Positions 36,527-46,080 are shown, numbered from the stretch's first letter. The stretch is 64,000 bases of DNA from UBA1672 sp050633325 (GCA_050633325.1 JBOEGH010000002.1:1-64000); one strand, 5' to 3'. Made by a program: numbers and translations. Notes: generated from the sequence alone by a model not told the origin.

Positions 36527-37006
36527 TTATTCTTTACCTGTAGATCCAAAACCACCTTCACCGCGCTCTGTTTCATCGCCGAGTTCACTAACGGTTTTCC
36601 AGTTTACATGCGTATATCTTTCAACAACCATTTGCGCGATACGCATGCCACGTTGAACCGTAAATGGCTCTTTACCGTGATTGATTAATATGACTTTAAT
36701 TTCACCCCTGTAATCTGCATCGATTGTACCGGGAGAGTTCAAAACCGTAACACCGTGATTAATGGCAAGTCCTGACCTCGGGCGTATTTGTGCCTCGAAC
36801 CCTTGTGGTAGGGCAATTGATAATCCGGTCGGGATTAAAGCTCGCTCACCTGCGTCTAATTCCACCGCTTCTTCTAATGCGGCCGTTAGATCCATACCAG
36901 CAGATTGTTTCGTGGCATATGAAGGTAATTGCAACCCAACAGCGTGGCTCAAAGGTAACAGTTCTACTTCAATGTCATCTTCATTAATCGTGGTATTATA
37001 AGTCAT
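36527..37006 (-). CDS. dut: Deoxyuridine 5'-triphosphate nucleotidohydrolase
   Basis: Hydrolyses dUTP to dUMP, keeping uracil out of DNA and feeding dTMP synthesis. The 159-residue trimeric dUTPase shows motifs G-M-D-L, R-S-G-L, G-T-I-D-A-D-Y-R-G-E with the catalytic aspartate, and the C-terminal arm R-G-x-G-G-F-G-S-T-G. It overlaps the end of coaBC by 11 bases, so the two are translationally coupled. Confidence 0.97.
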   Translation of the reverse strand: MTYNTTINEDDIEVELLPLSHAVGLQLPSYATKQSAGMDLTAALEEAVELDAGERALIPTGLSIALPQGFEAQIRPRSGLAINHGVTVLNSPGTIDADYRGEIKVILINHGKEPFTVQRGMRIAQMVVERYTHVNWKTVSELGDETERGEGGFGSTGKE

Positions 37007-38225
37007 TTTTATCGTCCATGTGGTTTATTATTCTGTTTACCAATTCATACGCAATAACACTCTTGTTAGCGCGCGCCCATTTTTCTTGATTATCTCGATT
37101 TATTAAATGTATTTGATTTTCGTCTGAACCGAAAGCCTTTTCAACACCATTTTCATCAATGCCCACTTCATTTGCAATGATCCAATCGCAACCTTTTTTG
37201 TTAAGCTTGGCTGTTGCATGCTCTATTATATTATTTGTTTCCGCGGCAAAACCAATTACCAGATTAGGCCGCTTGTCAGGATGTGATGAGATGGTTTTTA
37301 ATATGTCAGGCGTCTTAGTTAATTTCAAATCAGGAACATCGTCATTTTTGCTATCGCTCTTTTTGATTTTTTGTTTTTCAGGCTCACTAACGCACCAATC
37401 GCTAACCGCCGCTGCGCAAACTGCTATATCAACGGGTAGGGCGTTTATTGCTTCGCTTAATAATTCATGAGACGTTTCTATGTTTATTAATTTCACTCCG
37501 TTAGGTTCGCTAAGATGTGTCGGGCCGGATATTAGTGTTACTTTTGCTCCTGCATCTCGCAGTGATTTTGCAATGGAGTGCCCCTGTTTTCCTGAGGATC
37601 TGTTGCCCAAAAACCTTACAGGGTCAAGTGGTTCATAAGTGGGGCCACTTGTGACAAGCGCAGAATAACCCTTTAATGGTTTTTCAAAGAAAAAATCTGT
37701 TATGGCATCAAAAATTTCATTTGGCTCGCTCATTCGGCCAAGGCCGGTTTCCCCGCAGGCCATATCACCCACATTAGGGCCGGTAAATATAGTGCCACGA
37801 TTCTTTAGACTATCTATATTTGCCTGAGTTGCCGGACTATTCCACATTTCAGGGTTCATTCCCGGTGCAACTAATATAGGTTTATTCGATGCGAGCAGAG
37901 TTGTTGACGCCAAATCATCAGCAGACCCATGTGCCATTTTCGATAAAATATCCGCACTTGCCGGTGCTACAACTATTAAATCATTATCACGGCTTAGTTT
38001 TATGTGACCCATTTCTGATTCATCATCTAATGACCATAAGTCACAATAAGCTTTATTACCTGATAGAGACGATATACTTAACGGAGTTACAAATTGTGAA
38101 CCGCCTTTGGTTAATATGCACTGCACTTCACCATTGTTTTTCTTAATTAACCTGATTAGTTCAAGGGTTTTATAAGCGGCAATGCCACCCGAAATGATGA
38201 GTAATATTTTTTTATCTTTAAGCAT
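36996..38225 (-). CDS. coaBC: Bifunctional phosphopantothenoylcysteine decarboxylase/phosphopantothenate--cysteine ligase
   Basis: Two steps of coenzyme A synthesis in one 409-residue flavoprotein. The N-terminal CoaC domain (about 1-185) has the S-G-G-I-A-A-Y-K flavin segment, the A-P-A-S-A-D region and P-G-M-N-P-E-M-W; the C-terminal CoaB domain begins at V-T-S-G-P-T-Y-E-P-L-D-P-V-R and contains N-R-S-S-G-K-Q-G and the K-x-K-K strap. coaBC-dut is a common alphaproteobacterial pair. Confidence 0.96.
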   Translation of the reverse strand: MLKDKKILLIISGGIAAYKTLELIRLIKKNNGEVQCILTKGGSQFVTPLSISSLSGNKAYCDLWSLDDESEMGHIKLSRDNDLIVVAPASADILSKMAHGSADDLASTTLLASNKPILVAPGMNPEMWNSPATQANIDSLKNRGTIFTGPNVGDMACGETGLGRMSEPNEIFDAITDFFFEKPLKGYSALVTSGPTYEPLDPVRFLGNRSSGKQGHSIAKSLRDAGAKVTLISGPTHLSEPNGVKLINIETSHELLSEAINALPVDIAVCAAAVSDWCVSEPEKQKIKKSDSKNDDVPDLKLTKTPDILKTISSHPDKRPNLVIGFAAETNNIIEHATAKLNKKGCDWIIANEVGIDENGVEKAFGSDENQIHLINRDNQEKWARANKSVIAYELVNRIINHMDDKNDL

Positions 38226-38263
38226 ATATTATTATTACGTTCTTCGTTTAACACTGTAAAGAA

Positions 38264-38290
38264 AAAGCCTCGCAATAACTGCAAGGCTTT
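38264..38290 (-). terminator. Intrinsic terminator after the low-complexity protein gene
   Basis: AAAGCCT and AGGCTTT (38264-38270 and 38284-38290) form a hairpin extended by two more pairs. On the minus strand it ends in TTTTTC and stands 30 bases after the stop at 38320; on the plus strand an AT-rich tail with six T residues also follows. Confidence 0.7.
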
Positions 38291-38319
38291 AAATTTTTTA
38301 ATTTATTTAGGTTCTACTA

Positions 38320-38916
38320 TTATTGACCCATCACACCTTTTACTGCGTCTTTTGCCGCATCATTTGCGTCTTCAACATTCAAATCAGTAGTAGTTTCAAT
38401 TACTTCCTCAGCAACATTTGTTGTTACTTCACCTGTTTCAGGCTTAGCTTCTTCTATTGCTTCTTTTACGTTTTCTTCAGTCGCGCCTTCTACTGCTTCG
38501 ACAGCAGTTTCCTTTGCCGGCTCAACTGCTTCTGTGATTGCATCAACGGCATTGTCAACGTTTTCTGAAACTGCTTCACCAGCAGAAGTTGCGATGTTGT
38601 TTAATGCTTCTGCAGATGTTGCTGTTGCTTCCTTTGCAGTCTCCATAGCAGCTGATGCTGTGTCGCTTACAACGTCCGTAGCGCCTTTAGCCATTTCTGC
38701 CGCTCCTGTAGAGATGCTTTTAACAGATGATGCCGCGCCGTTGATAGTCTCACCAAAATTAACACCAAGTGAACTGTCGCCTGCAGCAGGTGTGATTGAT
38801 GCCACGCTTGCGCCATCTTCAGATGTCGTAACATTATTGTATATTGCAAATATCGCAACTAGGCCAGCCGCCAATACAGTTGTCGAATACATAATTGATT
38901 TTGTGAAGTTGCTCAT
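38320..38916 (-). CDS. Membrane-anchored low-complexity helical protein
   Basis: A 198-residue protein with a single N-terminal hydrophobic segment (about 10-27), predicted as an anchor or uncleaved signal. The rest is almost entirely alanine, glutamate, threonine, valine and serine, in irregular 11-ish residue units such as A-x-E-x-A-K-E-A and A-x-x-A-V-E-A, resembling LEA-type or apolipoprotein-like amphipathic helices. No aromatic residues and no cysteine follow the anchor. I recognise no family; such proteins are often periplasmic and stress-related, but nothing here shows that. It has its own terminator. Confidence 0.65.
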   Translation of the reverse strand: MSNFTKSIMYSTTVLAAGLVAIFAIYNNVTTSEDGASVASITPAAGDSSLGVNFGETINGAASSVKSISTGAAEMAKGATDVVSDTASAAMETAKEATATSAEALNNIATSAGEAVSENVDNAVDAITEAVEPAKETAVEAVEGATEENVKEAIEEAKPETGEVTTNVAEEVIETTTDLNVEDANDAAKDAVKGVMGQ

Positions 38917-39058
38917 ATCTCTGGTCTTCCGTTCTTTATTTCTTAAATTACTTATTACTTAATTTTGCGGATAATGCATCAGAACAGGAACTCATGTCAA
39001 ATAAAATGCGACAGATGAACCTTATATGCACATGAATGTTATGTTGGTAACACTTAAA

Positions 39059-39823
39059 CTATGGTTTCGTTCCTTGGTGTATCGCCACGATTCCTGCGGA
39101 TAAATTGTTGTATCGTGCTCTTGTAAAACCAGTATCCTTTATGCGTTGCGTAAGCTCTTCTTGTGTTGGAAATTTGCGTATACTTTCCACCAGATATTGA
39201 TAGCTGTCTCTATCATTGGCAATAAAATCGCCCAATCGCGGTATTACATTATAAGAGAATAGGTCATATGCCTTTGCCAACGGAGCCGTTTGTACATGAG
39301 AAAACTCAAGACAGAAAAATTTTCCACCGGGTCTAAGGACTCTGAACGCTTCTGCTAATCCAGTATCTATATGTGTCACGTTTCTAAGGCCAAATGCAAT
39401 TGTGTATATGTCTACGCTGTTGTCTGGCAGGGGAAGTTTCTCTGCATTGCCGGTAACCCAGTCAAAATCATTGACCCAACCTTTATCAATTGCACGATCT
39501 CTACCAACACTAAGCATATTCTCGTTAAGGTCACATAAGGTGATATTAGCACCAGAACCGATTTTCTTTCTTATACGAAAGGCGATGTCTCCGGTTCCGC
39601 CGGCAACATCAAGATAATCCATCGCCCGACCAGAAATCATTTTGCGCGGTCGTATCATTCTTATGAACTGATCTTTCCAAATACGGTGCAAGCCACCACT
39701 CATAAGGTCATTCATTATATCGTACTTGTCCGCAACACTGTCAAACACGCCAATAACGCCTTCGGTTTTTTCTTCTGGAGATACTTGTTTTTCTCCGAAC
39801 CATGATTTTTCTGGATTTTGCAT
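39059..39823 (-). CDS. ubiE: Demethylmenaquinone/ubiquinone C-methyltransferase UbiE
   Basis: SAM-dependent C-methyltransferase of ubiquinone (and menaquinone) synthesis. The 254-residue protein has motif I D-V-A-G-G-T-G-D near residue 72, the Y-D-x-M-N-D-L-M-S-G-G-L-H-R-x-W-K N-terminal signature and the L-R-P-G-G-K-F motif III. It is divergent from murJ over 37 bases. ubiB, which commonly follows ubiE before coaBC in alphaproteobacteria, is absent here. Confidence 0.96.
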   Translation of the reverse strand: MQNPEKSWFGEKQVSPEEKTEGVIGVFDSVADKYDIMNDLMSGGLHRIWKDQFIRMIRPRKMISGRAMDYLDVAGGTGDIAFRIRKKIGSGANITLCDLNENMLSVGRDRAIDKGWVNDFDWVTGNAEKLPLPDNSVDIYTIAFGLRNVTHIDTGLAEAFRVLRPGGKFFCLEFSHVQTAPLAKAYDLFSYNVIPRLGDFIANDRDSYQYLVESIRKFPTQEELTQRIKDTGFTRARYNNLSAGIVAIHQGTKP

Positions 39824-39860
39824 GCTGTTATTCTCCTTAAACGATGGTAATAGTTATCAC

Positions 39861-41417
39861 ATGAATTTGATGAAAGCTATGGCTACTGTTGCAGGAATGA
39901 CTGGTTTATCACGAATCGCAGGATTCGTACGTGATATCCTTACTGCGGCTTATCTTGGTGCAGGACCAGTGGGGGATGCATTCTTTGTCGCATTGAAATT
40001 GCCCAACTTTTTTCGCAGGGTAACCGCGGAAGGGGCGTTTAGCATTGCATTCGTTCCGATATATTCGGAAAAGTTGGAAAAAGAATCAAATGAAAATGCA
40101 GATTTGTTTGCCAGTAATGCGTTCATGGTGATGCTTAGTGCGTTATCGGTCGTTACTCTCATTGTCATAATGGCTATGCCTCTGGTGATTAAAATGATTG
40201 CACCTGGTTTTTCTGATGATCCAATGCGCAGTTTACTTGCTGTGGAATTGGCGCGCGTAACTTTTCCTTATTTATTGTTGATGTCATTAACGGCACTTCT
40301 TGGTGGTGTGTTAAACGCAGTGAACCGATTTGCTCCATTTGCATTCGCACCTGTTTTATTCAACCTCTCCCTTATAACTTTTCTTCTTATTAGTGATCAA
40401 TTTGAAACTACCGGCCATGCATTATCATGGGGGGTCTTAATAGCAGGTATTTTACAGCTGATGCTTTTGTGGTGTTGCGCCAAACGTGCAGGAATCAAGA
40501 TTGCTATGAAATTTCCTAAGTTTGATGCTGATATACGAAAACTGCTAAACACTATGGGGCCTGCCGTTTTAGGGGCAGGGGTGGTTCACATTAATTTATT
40601 TGCTGACCTTATATTGGCATCATTTTTAGGTGCAGGGTCAATTTCCTATCTTTACTATGCAGACAGGCTAAATCAACTACCCCTTGGAGTAGTCGGTATT
40701 GCGGTCGGTACTGCTTTGTTGCCTATGTTGTCACGCGCTATGACACGTGATGATAATCAACATGCAAGAGACCTGTTTAACAGGGCTTTAGAGATTTGTT
40801 TGTTATTAGCTCTTCCAGCTGCGATTGCTTTGGCGGTTATTCCTTTATCCCTAGTTAGCGTATTATTTGAACGTGGTGCATTTGAAGCATCTGATTCGCA
40901 AATTACAGCAAATGTTCTTATGGCTTATGCGCTTGGTCTTCCCGCATATATCGCGATAAAGGTCTTTTCAACGGCACATTGGGCGCGTGGAGATACTAAA
41001 ACCCCTGTCCGTATTTCTATTATTGCTACTTTAATTAATATCGGCATGAGTATTGTCCTAATACAATATATGGGTGTTGTTGGTATTGCTCTTGCGACAG
41101 GCATAACAGGGTGGTTGCAGTTCTACCTACATGTGAAAGCATTAAAGGGTCATCCGTCGGCAAGTTTCGACAAGAGATTCCTATTAAATATGCCTAAAAT
41201 AGTCCTGTCTTCTTGCCTTATGGGAGGGGGCGTGTATATACTCGCCGCGATTTTGCAGGACTATATCTTTGATGCAGATTTGTTGCTTCAGATTGTTGGT
41301 CTTACCATAGTTATTGTATCGGGATGCACTCTATATGGTGGGTCTATAATGGTAACTGGTGTAGTTAAGTCAAAAGATATAAAAAAGTTAATACTAAATA
41401 GAGGTCAAAAAACATGA
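39861..41417 (+). CDS. murJ: Lipid II flippase MurJ
   Basis: Flips the peptidoglycan precursor lipid II across the inner membrane. The 518-residue MOP-superfamily protein has about 14 hydrophobic helices and the N-terminal signature G-L-S-R-I-x-G-F-x-R-D, with P-N-F-F-R-R near residue 40. I start at 39861, since a frame from 39726 lies antisense to ubiE. The stop overlaps the trpS start in ATGA. Confidence 0.96.
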   Translation: MNLMKAMATVAGMTGLSRIAGFVRDILTAAYLGAGPVGDAFFVALKLPNFFRRVTAEGAFSIAFVPIYSEKLEKESNENADLFASNAFMVMLSALSVVTLIVIMAMPLVIKMIAPGFSDDPMRSLLAVELARVTFPYLLLMSLTALLGGVLNAVNRFAPFAFAPVLFNLSLITFLLISDQFETTGHALSWGVLIAGILQLMLLWCCAKRAGIKIAMKFPKFDADIRKLLNTMGPAVLGAGVVHINLFADLILASFLGAGSISYLYYADRLNQLPLGVVGIAVGTALLPMLSRAMTRDDNQHARDLFNRALEICLLLALPAAIALAVIPLSLVSVLFERGAFEASDSQITANVLMAYALGLPAYIAIKVFSTAHWARGDTKTPVRISIIATLINIGMSIVLIQYMGVVGIALATGITGWLQFYLHVKALKGHPSASFDKRFLLNMPKIVLSSCLMGGGVYILAAILQDYIFDADLLLQIVGLTIVIVSGCTLYGGSIMVTGVVKSKDIKKLILNRGQKT

Positions 41418-42418
41418 AACGCATTTTATCAGGTATGCAACCAACCAGCCAATTGCATTTAGGTAACTATTTAGGTGCGTTAAAGAATTGGGTTGATTTT
41501 CAAAATGACCCGGATGCACAGTGTCTTTATATGGTCGCGGATTTACATGCCATTACCGCAGATTATGATCCTAAATCATTGGCTCAAGCATCACGTGAAA
41601 TTGCTGCCTCATTCATTGCTGCTGGTATTGATGGCGAGAAGTCTTCAATTTTTGTACAATCAGCAGTGCCGGAGCACTCACAATTAATGTGGTTGCTGGC
41701 TACAATGGCGCAAATGGGCAAGCTAGAACGCATGACCCAGTTCAAGGATAAGGCCGGTAAAAACCAAGAAAGGGCGGGGCTTGGTTTGTTCTCATATCCT
41801 GTTCTTATGGCCGCTGATATACTTATATATAATGCAACACATGTTCCAGTAGGTGAGGATCAAAAGCAGCACCTTGAACTTGCGCGTGATTTGGCATCGA
41901 CCTTTAATACGCGCTACGGCGTTGATTTCTTTAATCAGCCAAACCCGGTTATTACTGGGCCTGCGCCGCGTGTAATGTCACTGCGCGATGGTACACAGAA
42001 AATGAGCAAGTCCGCAGATTCGGACATGACACGCATTAACCTTACTGACGATGCTGATCTTATTGCCAAAAAAATCAAAAAGGCAAAAACAGACGCAGAT
42101 CCTTTGCCTGAAACTATTGATGAACTTAAAGATCGACCTGAGGCACTAAACTTGATCACATTATATGCGGCATTATCAGAAACCACTAAAGAAGATGCTT
42201 TATCTTTATTTACAGGACAGCAATTTGGTAAATTTAAGCCTGCTTTTGCTGATCTTGCTGTTGAAAAGTTGGCTCCAATAACGGCAAGAATGAATGAATT
42301 ACTTGATGATCCTTCCCAAATAGATGTGATTTTGTCTAAAGGGGCTGAAAACGCACGATCTGTTGCTTCACCTATATTATCTGATGTTCATAAAATTATG
42401 GGTTTCCATAGCGACTAA
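41414..42418 (+). CDS. trpS: Tryptophan--tRNA ligase
   Basis: Class I synthetase charging tRNA-Trp; 334 residues, normal length. The HIGH-like motif is in G-M-Q-P-T-S-Q-L-H-L-G-N-Y-L-G (residues 6-20), D-L-H-A-I-T binds tryptophan, and K-M-S-K-S is near 196-200. It is translationally coupled to murJ, a frequent alphaproteobacterial pair. Confidence 0.97.
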   Translation: MKRILSGMQPTSQLHLGNYLGALKNWVDFQNDPDAQCLYMVADLHAITADYDPKSLAQASREIAASFIAAGIDGEKSSIFVQSAVPEHSQLMWLLATMAQMGKLERMTQFKDKAGKNQERAGLGLFSYPVLMAADILIYNATHVPVGEDQKQHLELARDLASTFNTRYGVDFFNQPNPVITGPAPRVMSLRDGTQKMSKSADSDMTRINLTDDADLIAKKIKKAKTDADPLPETIDELKDRPEALNLITLYAALSETTKEDALSLFTGQQFGKFKPAFADLAVEKLAPITARMNELLDDPSQIDVILSKGAENARSVASPILSDVHKIMGFHSD

Positions 42419-42522
42419 CAAGTTTTGCTTTGTAAATTTTGTCTTGTATTAAGAAGATGTTTGCATTTTTCGTATTAAAATAGCACAATGTTAGCGAGTT
42501 AACTTATTGGGACAGCGTAATT

Positions 42523-43179
42523 ATGCATTCTTTTTTCAAATCACTTTTTGTTGGAGCAGCTTTTTGCTCTATGGCTATATCATCTGCACAGGCAGAAATC
42601 TTCTTCGTTGAAGATCAAAATGATCGCTTTACAGTGACTTTTCCTGATTTATGGAAAAAAGTTGGTAATCAGAAAGTTGACGATAAATTAACCGTTGTAG
42701 GCCCCGGAGAGAACAATTTTGTTAATTGTCGCGTTCGTGTTCGTGATGATCGTAGATATGTTATCTTTCCGAACAAATTTGGCTCTGCAATACAAAAAGT
42801 ATCGTTCAGTAAAGAGTTCTGGAATAACTACTTAGGTGAGTATGACGAAGTTAAAGTAGAAGCATTTAAAGATGAAGCTGCTCTTGGGCGCGGTCACGCA
42901 AGTATGGTTGAAGCCTCTTACGATACGGCAGAAGGTCCATTAGTGCGCAAGCGCGGTCTTATGTTTGCGTCGTTGTATTATGATAAATTATATGTTGTGG
43001 ACTGCTCAACTGAAGAAAGCGTGTATTCTAATTGGCGCTCTGAGCTGCTTGGCATAGTTAAGTCAGTTGATTTCAAAAAAATGCAATTCGAAAAATCTAG
43101 CGGTAATTATAGAGACTTTCAAGATGATGAACCTGTAGAAGTTGTAGGCCCTAAAGAGTTGGATGTTTATAAGTTCTAA
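42523..43179 (+). CDS. Secreted protein of unknown function
   Basis: A 218-residue protein with a clear Sec signal peptide ending at A-Q-A (residue 24) and a mature beta-rich domain beginning E-I-F-F-V-E-D. It has two cysteines in the mature part (C-R-V-R near 67 and D-C-S near 163) that could pair in the periplasm. I recognise no family. It stands alone between trpS and the TauE gene with gaps over 100 bases on both sides. Confidence 0.75.
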   Translation: MHSFFKSLFVGAAFCSMAISSAQAEIFFVEDQNDRFTVTFPDLWKKVGNQKVDDKLTVVGPGENNFVNCRVRVRDDRRYVIFPNKFGSAIQKVSFSKEFWNNYLGEYDEVKVEAFKDEAALGRGHASMVEASYDTAEGPLVRKRGLMFASLYYDKLYVVDCSTEESVYSNWRSELLGIVKSVDFKKMQFEKSSGNYRDFQDDEPVEVVGPKELDVYKF

Positions 43180-43325
43180 TCAGAACAATAAGAAGCATTG
43201 TCATATCCTTATCGCTAACATATAAGAATTATGCGCGTTATCTTTAATTACAAAGATTAATGATAACAGGGTTTTGTGTTGATTAAATTTGTATTATTCA
43301 TGCAAATTTATTCTCTGGGGTGATC

Positions 43326-44237
43326 ATGCAAATCTATTTGCCAATTGCAGAAATGAGTATACCTGTAGAAATGATTTTTCTGCTGGGTGCTTTTGTTGGT
43401 TTTGTTTCTGGCGTCTTTGGTGTGGGAGGAGGCTTCCTTACAACTCCACTTCTTATTTTCATGGGAATTCCTTCTGCTGTTGCTGTCGGAACACAGGGAA
43501 GCCAATTGGTTGCCTCTGGCGTTAGTGGTGTTATGGCATATTGGCGTCGTGGACATGTTGACTTTATGATTGGCACAATAATGTTGGCTGGTGGTATTGG
43601 GGGATCACTGGTTGGAATTGTATTTTTCCAGTTTATAAAATATATGGGGCAAATGGATCTTATTATATCTTTGCTCTACATAGTTTTGCTCGGGTCAATT
43701 GGCATAATGATGTTATTTGAGAGCGTTTTTACGATGTTTCGTAAGAAAACGGTCAAATCTGAGTTTAATCGCCTTAAATCGCCGTCTTTGATATCAAAAT
43801 TACCTTATAAAATGCGTTTTCCACGCTCAAAGCTGTATATTAGTGCAATCGTACCGGCGGGAATAGGATTTGTTAGTGGGTTTTTGGTATCTACAATGGG
43901 TGTAGGTGGCGGTTTCTTATTAGTTCCTGCAATGATTTATATTTTGGGGATGCCTCCGCTCTTGGTTGCGGGGACGTCTCTTTTCCAAATTGTTTTTACA
44001 AGCATTTTTGCCACGATAATGCATGCTACAGTAAGTAACAGTGTAGATATTTTATTGGCAATATTCCTGATTTTAGGTGGTGTTATAGGTGCGCAATTCG
44101 GTGTTGTCGTTTCAAAAAAAATAACCGGTGCACGCGCAAGGGTTATATTAGCACTTCTTGTACTTGGAGTTTGTACGCAGCTAGGGCTTCAGCTGTTTTT
44201 CCATCCGTCTGACTTGTTTGTGATGGTGGTGCAATGA
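43326..44237 (+). CDS. TauE/SafE-family membrane permease
   Basis: A 303-residue inner-membrane protein of the sulfite/organosulfonate exporter family, with about eight hydrophobic helices in two homologous halves, each opening with a glycine-rich motif: V-S-G-V-F-G-V-G-G-G-F near residue 28 and V-S-T-M-G-V-G-G-G-F near 190. I chose the ATG at 43326 over GTG at 43320. The next gene (TIGR02186) overlaps by 4 bases; this pair is conserved in alphaproteobacteria. The substrate is unknown, though anion export is likely. Confidence 0.9.
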   Translation: MQIYLPIAEMSIPVEMIFLLGAFVGFVSGVFGVGGGFLTTPLLIFMGIPSAVAVGTQGSQLVASGVSGVMAYWRRGHVDFMIGTIMLAGGIGGSLVGIVFFQFIKYMGQMDLIISLLYIVLLGSIGIMMLFESVFTMFRKKTVKSEFNRLKSPSLISKLPYKMRFPRSKLYISAIVPAGIGFVSGFLVSTMGVGGGFLLVPAMIYILGMPPLLVAGTSLFQIVFTSIFATIMHATVSNSVDILLAIFLILGGVIGAQFGVVVSKKITGARARVILALLVLGVCTQLGLQLFFHPSDLFVMVVQ

Positions 44238-44995
44238 AGCTTATAAAGTCTTATTCTTTGTTATGTGTTTTGCTTTGCACTCTTATAAGTGTTAACGCGC
44301 AAGCAGATTCCAGTAATCTTGTAATTGGTGTCGCAAATGACAAGATTGACGTAACGGTAGGTTTTTCCGGTTCTTCTATTGATGTGTTTGGTGATCGCCG
44401 TGATGGTAATACTGATGTTGCCATTGTTATGGAGGGTCCCAGAAAAGATATAACAATTTGGCAAAAGGATCGCATCGCGGGAACATGGGTAAATCGTTAC
44501 TATGCAAAGTTTAAAGAGATGCCCACATATTATAACTACGCTATAAGTGCACAGGGTTTTTCTTCTGCATTGCTTGATGCAATGTCTAAAAATGGTATAG
44601 GGCACGAGGCATTATTCCACACAGTCGATGTAAGTAAATCTCGTAAAATAAAAGACATAGAAACTTATCAAAATGCGCTTGTTCGTAAAAAGCAAGCATT
44701 GGGTATATTCTTCCAAGAGCCTGCAACAATAAAGTTCATGAATGATAACTTCTTCAGGGTACGTTTTCACCTGCCACCGTCTGCACCAACCGGTGAATAT
44801 AAAATACACAGTTTTTTAATAAAAGATGGTAAAGTGATAGGCGATGTGGTTGATATGCTGACTGTTGAGCAGGTCGGATTAAACGCGTTTATATATAAGG
44901 CTGCGCATGAATATAGTTTAATTTATGCATTGTTTTGTATATCTCTGGCTCTGTTCTTTGGATGGTTGGCTGGTGCGGTAAGGGTTAAGCCTTAA
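44234..44995 (+). CDS. TIGR02186-family membrane-anchored periplasmic protein
   Basis: A 253-residue protein with an N-terminal signal peptide (about 24 residues), a periplasmic domain with the family-typical I-D-V-F-G-x-R near 50 and R-x-P-x-Y-Y-x-Y-A-I-S-A-like segment, and one C-terminal transmembrane helix (about 228-249). The family has no proven function but regularly follows a TauE/SafE permease, so it may be an accessory subunit. The start overlaps the permease stop as ATGA. Confidence 0.85.
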   Translation: MKLIKSYSLLCVLLCTLISVNAQADSSNLVIGVANDKIDVTVGFSGSSIDVFGDRRDGNTDVAIVMEGPRKDITIWQKDRIAGTWVNRYYAKFKEMPTYYNYAISAQGFSSALLDAMSKNGIGHEALFHTVDVSKSRKIKDIETYQNALVRKKQALGIFFQEPATIKFMNDNFFRVRFHLPPSAPTGEYKIHSFLIKDGKVIGDVVDMLTVEQVGLNAFIYKAAHEYSLIYALFCISLALFFGWLAGAVRVKP

Positions 44996-45018
44996 TTTGA
45001 TGTATAGGAGTATTAACT

Positions 45019-45495
45019 GTGAGTGATGATATAGCTAAAGAAAAGCGTAAGGGAGTTTTCCTTGTTATTGTTGATACAACAGAAGAATTCCTTGTCTCTG
45101 TGGATTATGCATCGCAATTTGCAAATGCTGAGGATGGATATGTAGCATTGTTAAATGTTATAGAGCGTACATATGTTCAAAACTGGCAAAATGTAGAGGA
45201 TAGAGTCCGCAGTGAAATGCGCGGACAAGCAGAACAGTCAACATGGGATGCAGCAGGCCGGGTGATGGAAAATACTGGCAAGATACCAATGATTTGTATA
45301 GAAGAAGGTGATCGAGTTGAATTGATCATTAAAACAATTGAAGAAAATAGTAATATTGTTGCACTTGTGCTGGCGTCAGCTAATTCGTCAAAACCAGGGC
45401 CGTTAATAACCTATTTTTCAGGTAAGGGGTTGGGGCGTTTGCCTATCCCTTTGTTGGTTGTCCCCGGACATCTTGAACCTCTGGACTTTTTCTAG
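45019..45495 (+). CDS. Universal stress protein (UspA family)
   Basis: A 158-residue single-domain Usp. The N-terminal strand G-V-F-L-V-I-V-D-T-T leads into the nucleotide-binding fold, and the C-terminal segment reads L-A-S-A-N-S-S-K-P-G-P-L followed by P-L-L-V-V-P-G, where ATP-binding members have G-x(2)-G-x(9)-G-S/T; only part of that motif is kept, so ATP binding is uncertain. It lies 23 bases after the TIGR02186 gene and 23 before the NifU-like gene. Confidence 0.88.
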   Translation: MSDDIAKEKRKGVFLVIVDTTEEFLVSVDYASQFANAEDGYVALLNVIERTYVQNWQNVEDRVRSEMRGQAEQSTWDAAGRVMENTGKIPMICIEEGDRVELIIKTIEENSNIVALVLASANSSKPGPLITYFSGKGLGRLPIPLLVVPGHLEPLDFF

Positions 45496-45518
45496 TAGGC
45501 GTTAAAAAGGCACATAAA

Positions 45519-46079
45519 ATGTTTATACAAACAGAAGATACCCCGAACCCATCAACGGTTAAGTTTATACCGGGACAGACAATATTAGAATCCGGAACGA
45601 TGGATTTTTCATCTTTGGAAGATGCTTCAAAATCTCCTCTTGCTGTTCGCCTGTTCGGTATAGTAGGGGTTAACCGCGTATTCTTGAGCTCAGATTTCGT
45701 ATCTGTCAGCAAGGCAGATGACACAGATTGGTCAATGCTAAAACCAATGGTCTTAGCACTGTTGATGGAGCATTTGTCTACTAATCAACCAATTTTGGAA
45801 GAGGGGCACGCTTCACAAGATGCAAACTCAGAAGAAGATGATGACGAGGTTACACAACAAATAAAAGAGTTGTTAAACGAAAGGGTTCGCCCAATGGTCG
45901 CTCAAGACGGTGGGGATATCGTGTTTGAAAGATTTGATAATGGAGTAGTGTATTTACAGATGCGCGGTGCATGTTCAGGTTGCCCAAGCTCTACAGCAAC
46001 GCTTAAAGTCGGCATAGAAAACATGTTGCGTCATTATATCCCCGAAGTTCAAGAGGTTCGCCCCTCACCAGAGTATTAA
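45519..46079 (+). CDS. NifU-like iron-sulfur carrier (Nfu type)
   Basis: A 186-residue Fe-S scaffold/carrier with an N-terminal Nfu_N domain (T-E-D-T-P-N-P-S-T-V-K-F) and a C-terminal NifU domain whose C152-S-G-C155 motif binds a cluster shared between two subunits. This two-domain layout is the Nfu1 form of alphaproteobacteria and mitochondria. tsaB starts 1 base after its stop. Confidence 0.95.
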   Translation: MFIQTEDTPNPSTVKFIPGQTILESGTMDFSSLEDASKSPLAVRLFGIVGVNRVFLSSDFVSVSKADDTDWSMLKPMVLALLMEHLSTNQPILEEGHASQDANSEEDDDEVTQQIKELLNERVRPMVAQDGGDIVFERFDNGVVYLQMRGACSGCPSSTATLKVGIENMLRHYIPEVQEVRPSPEY

Positions 46080-46080
46080 A

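Noticed and set aside
38320..38700. Tandem-looking repeats considered as a repeat array or CRISPR
   Set aside because: The units are irregular in length and lie in one reading frame; they reflect protein low complexity.
38534..38962. Plus-strand frame of 142 codons opposite the low-complexity protein
   Set aside because: It is a mirror of the biased composition of the minus-strand gene, which has a signal anchor, start site and terminator.
39726..39860. N-terminal extension of murJ
   Set aside because: It lies antisense to ubiE and adds 45 residues not seen in MurJ; the ATG at 39861 gives a normal protein.
44261..44605. Minus-strand frame inside the TIGR02186 gene
   Set aside because: The overlapping gene on the other strand has a signal peptide, a family match and coupled start; the frame has no recognisable product.
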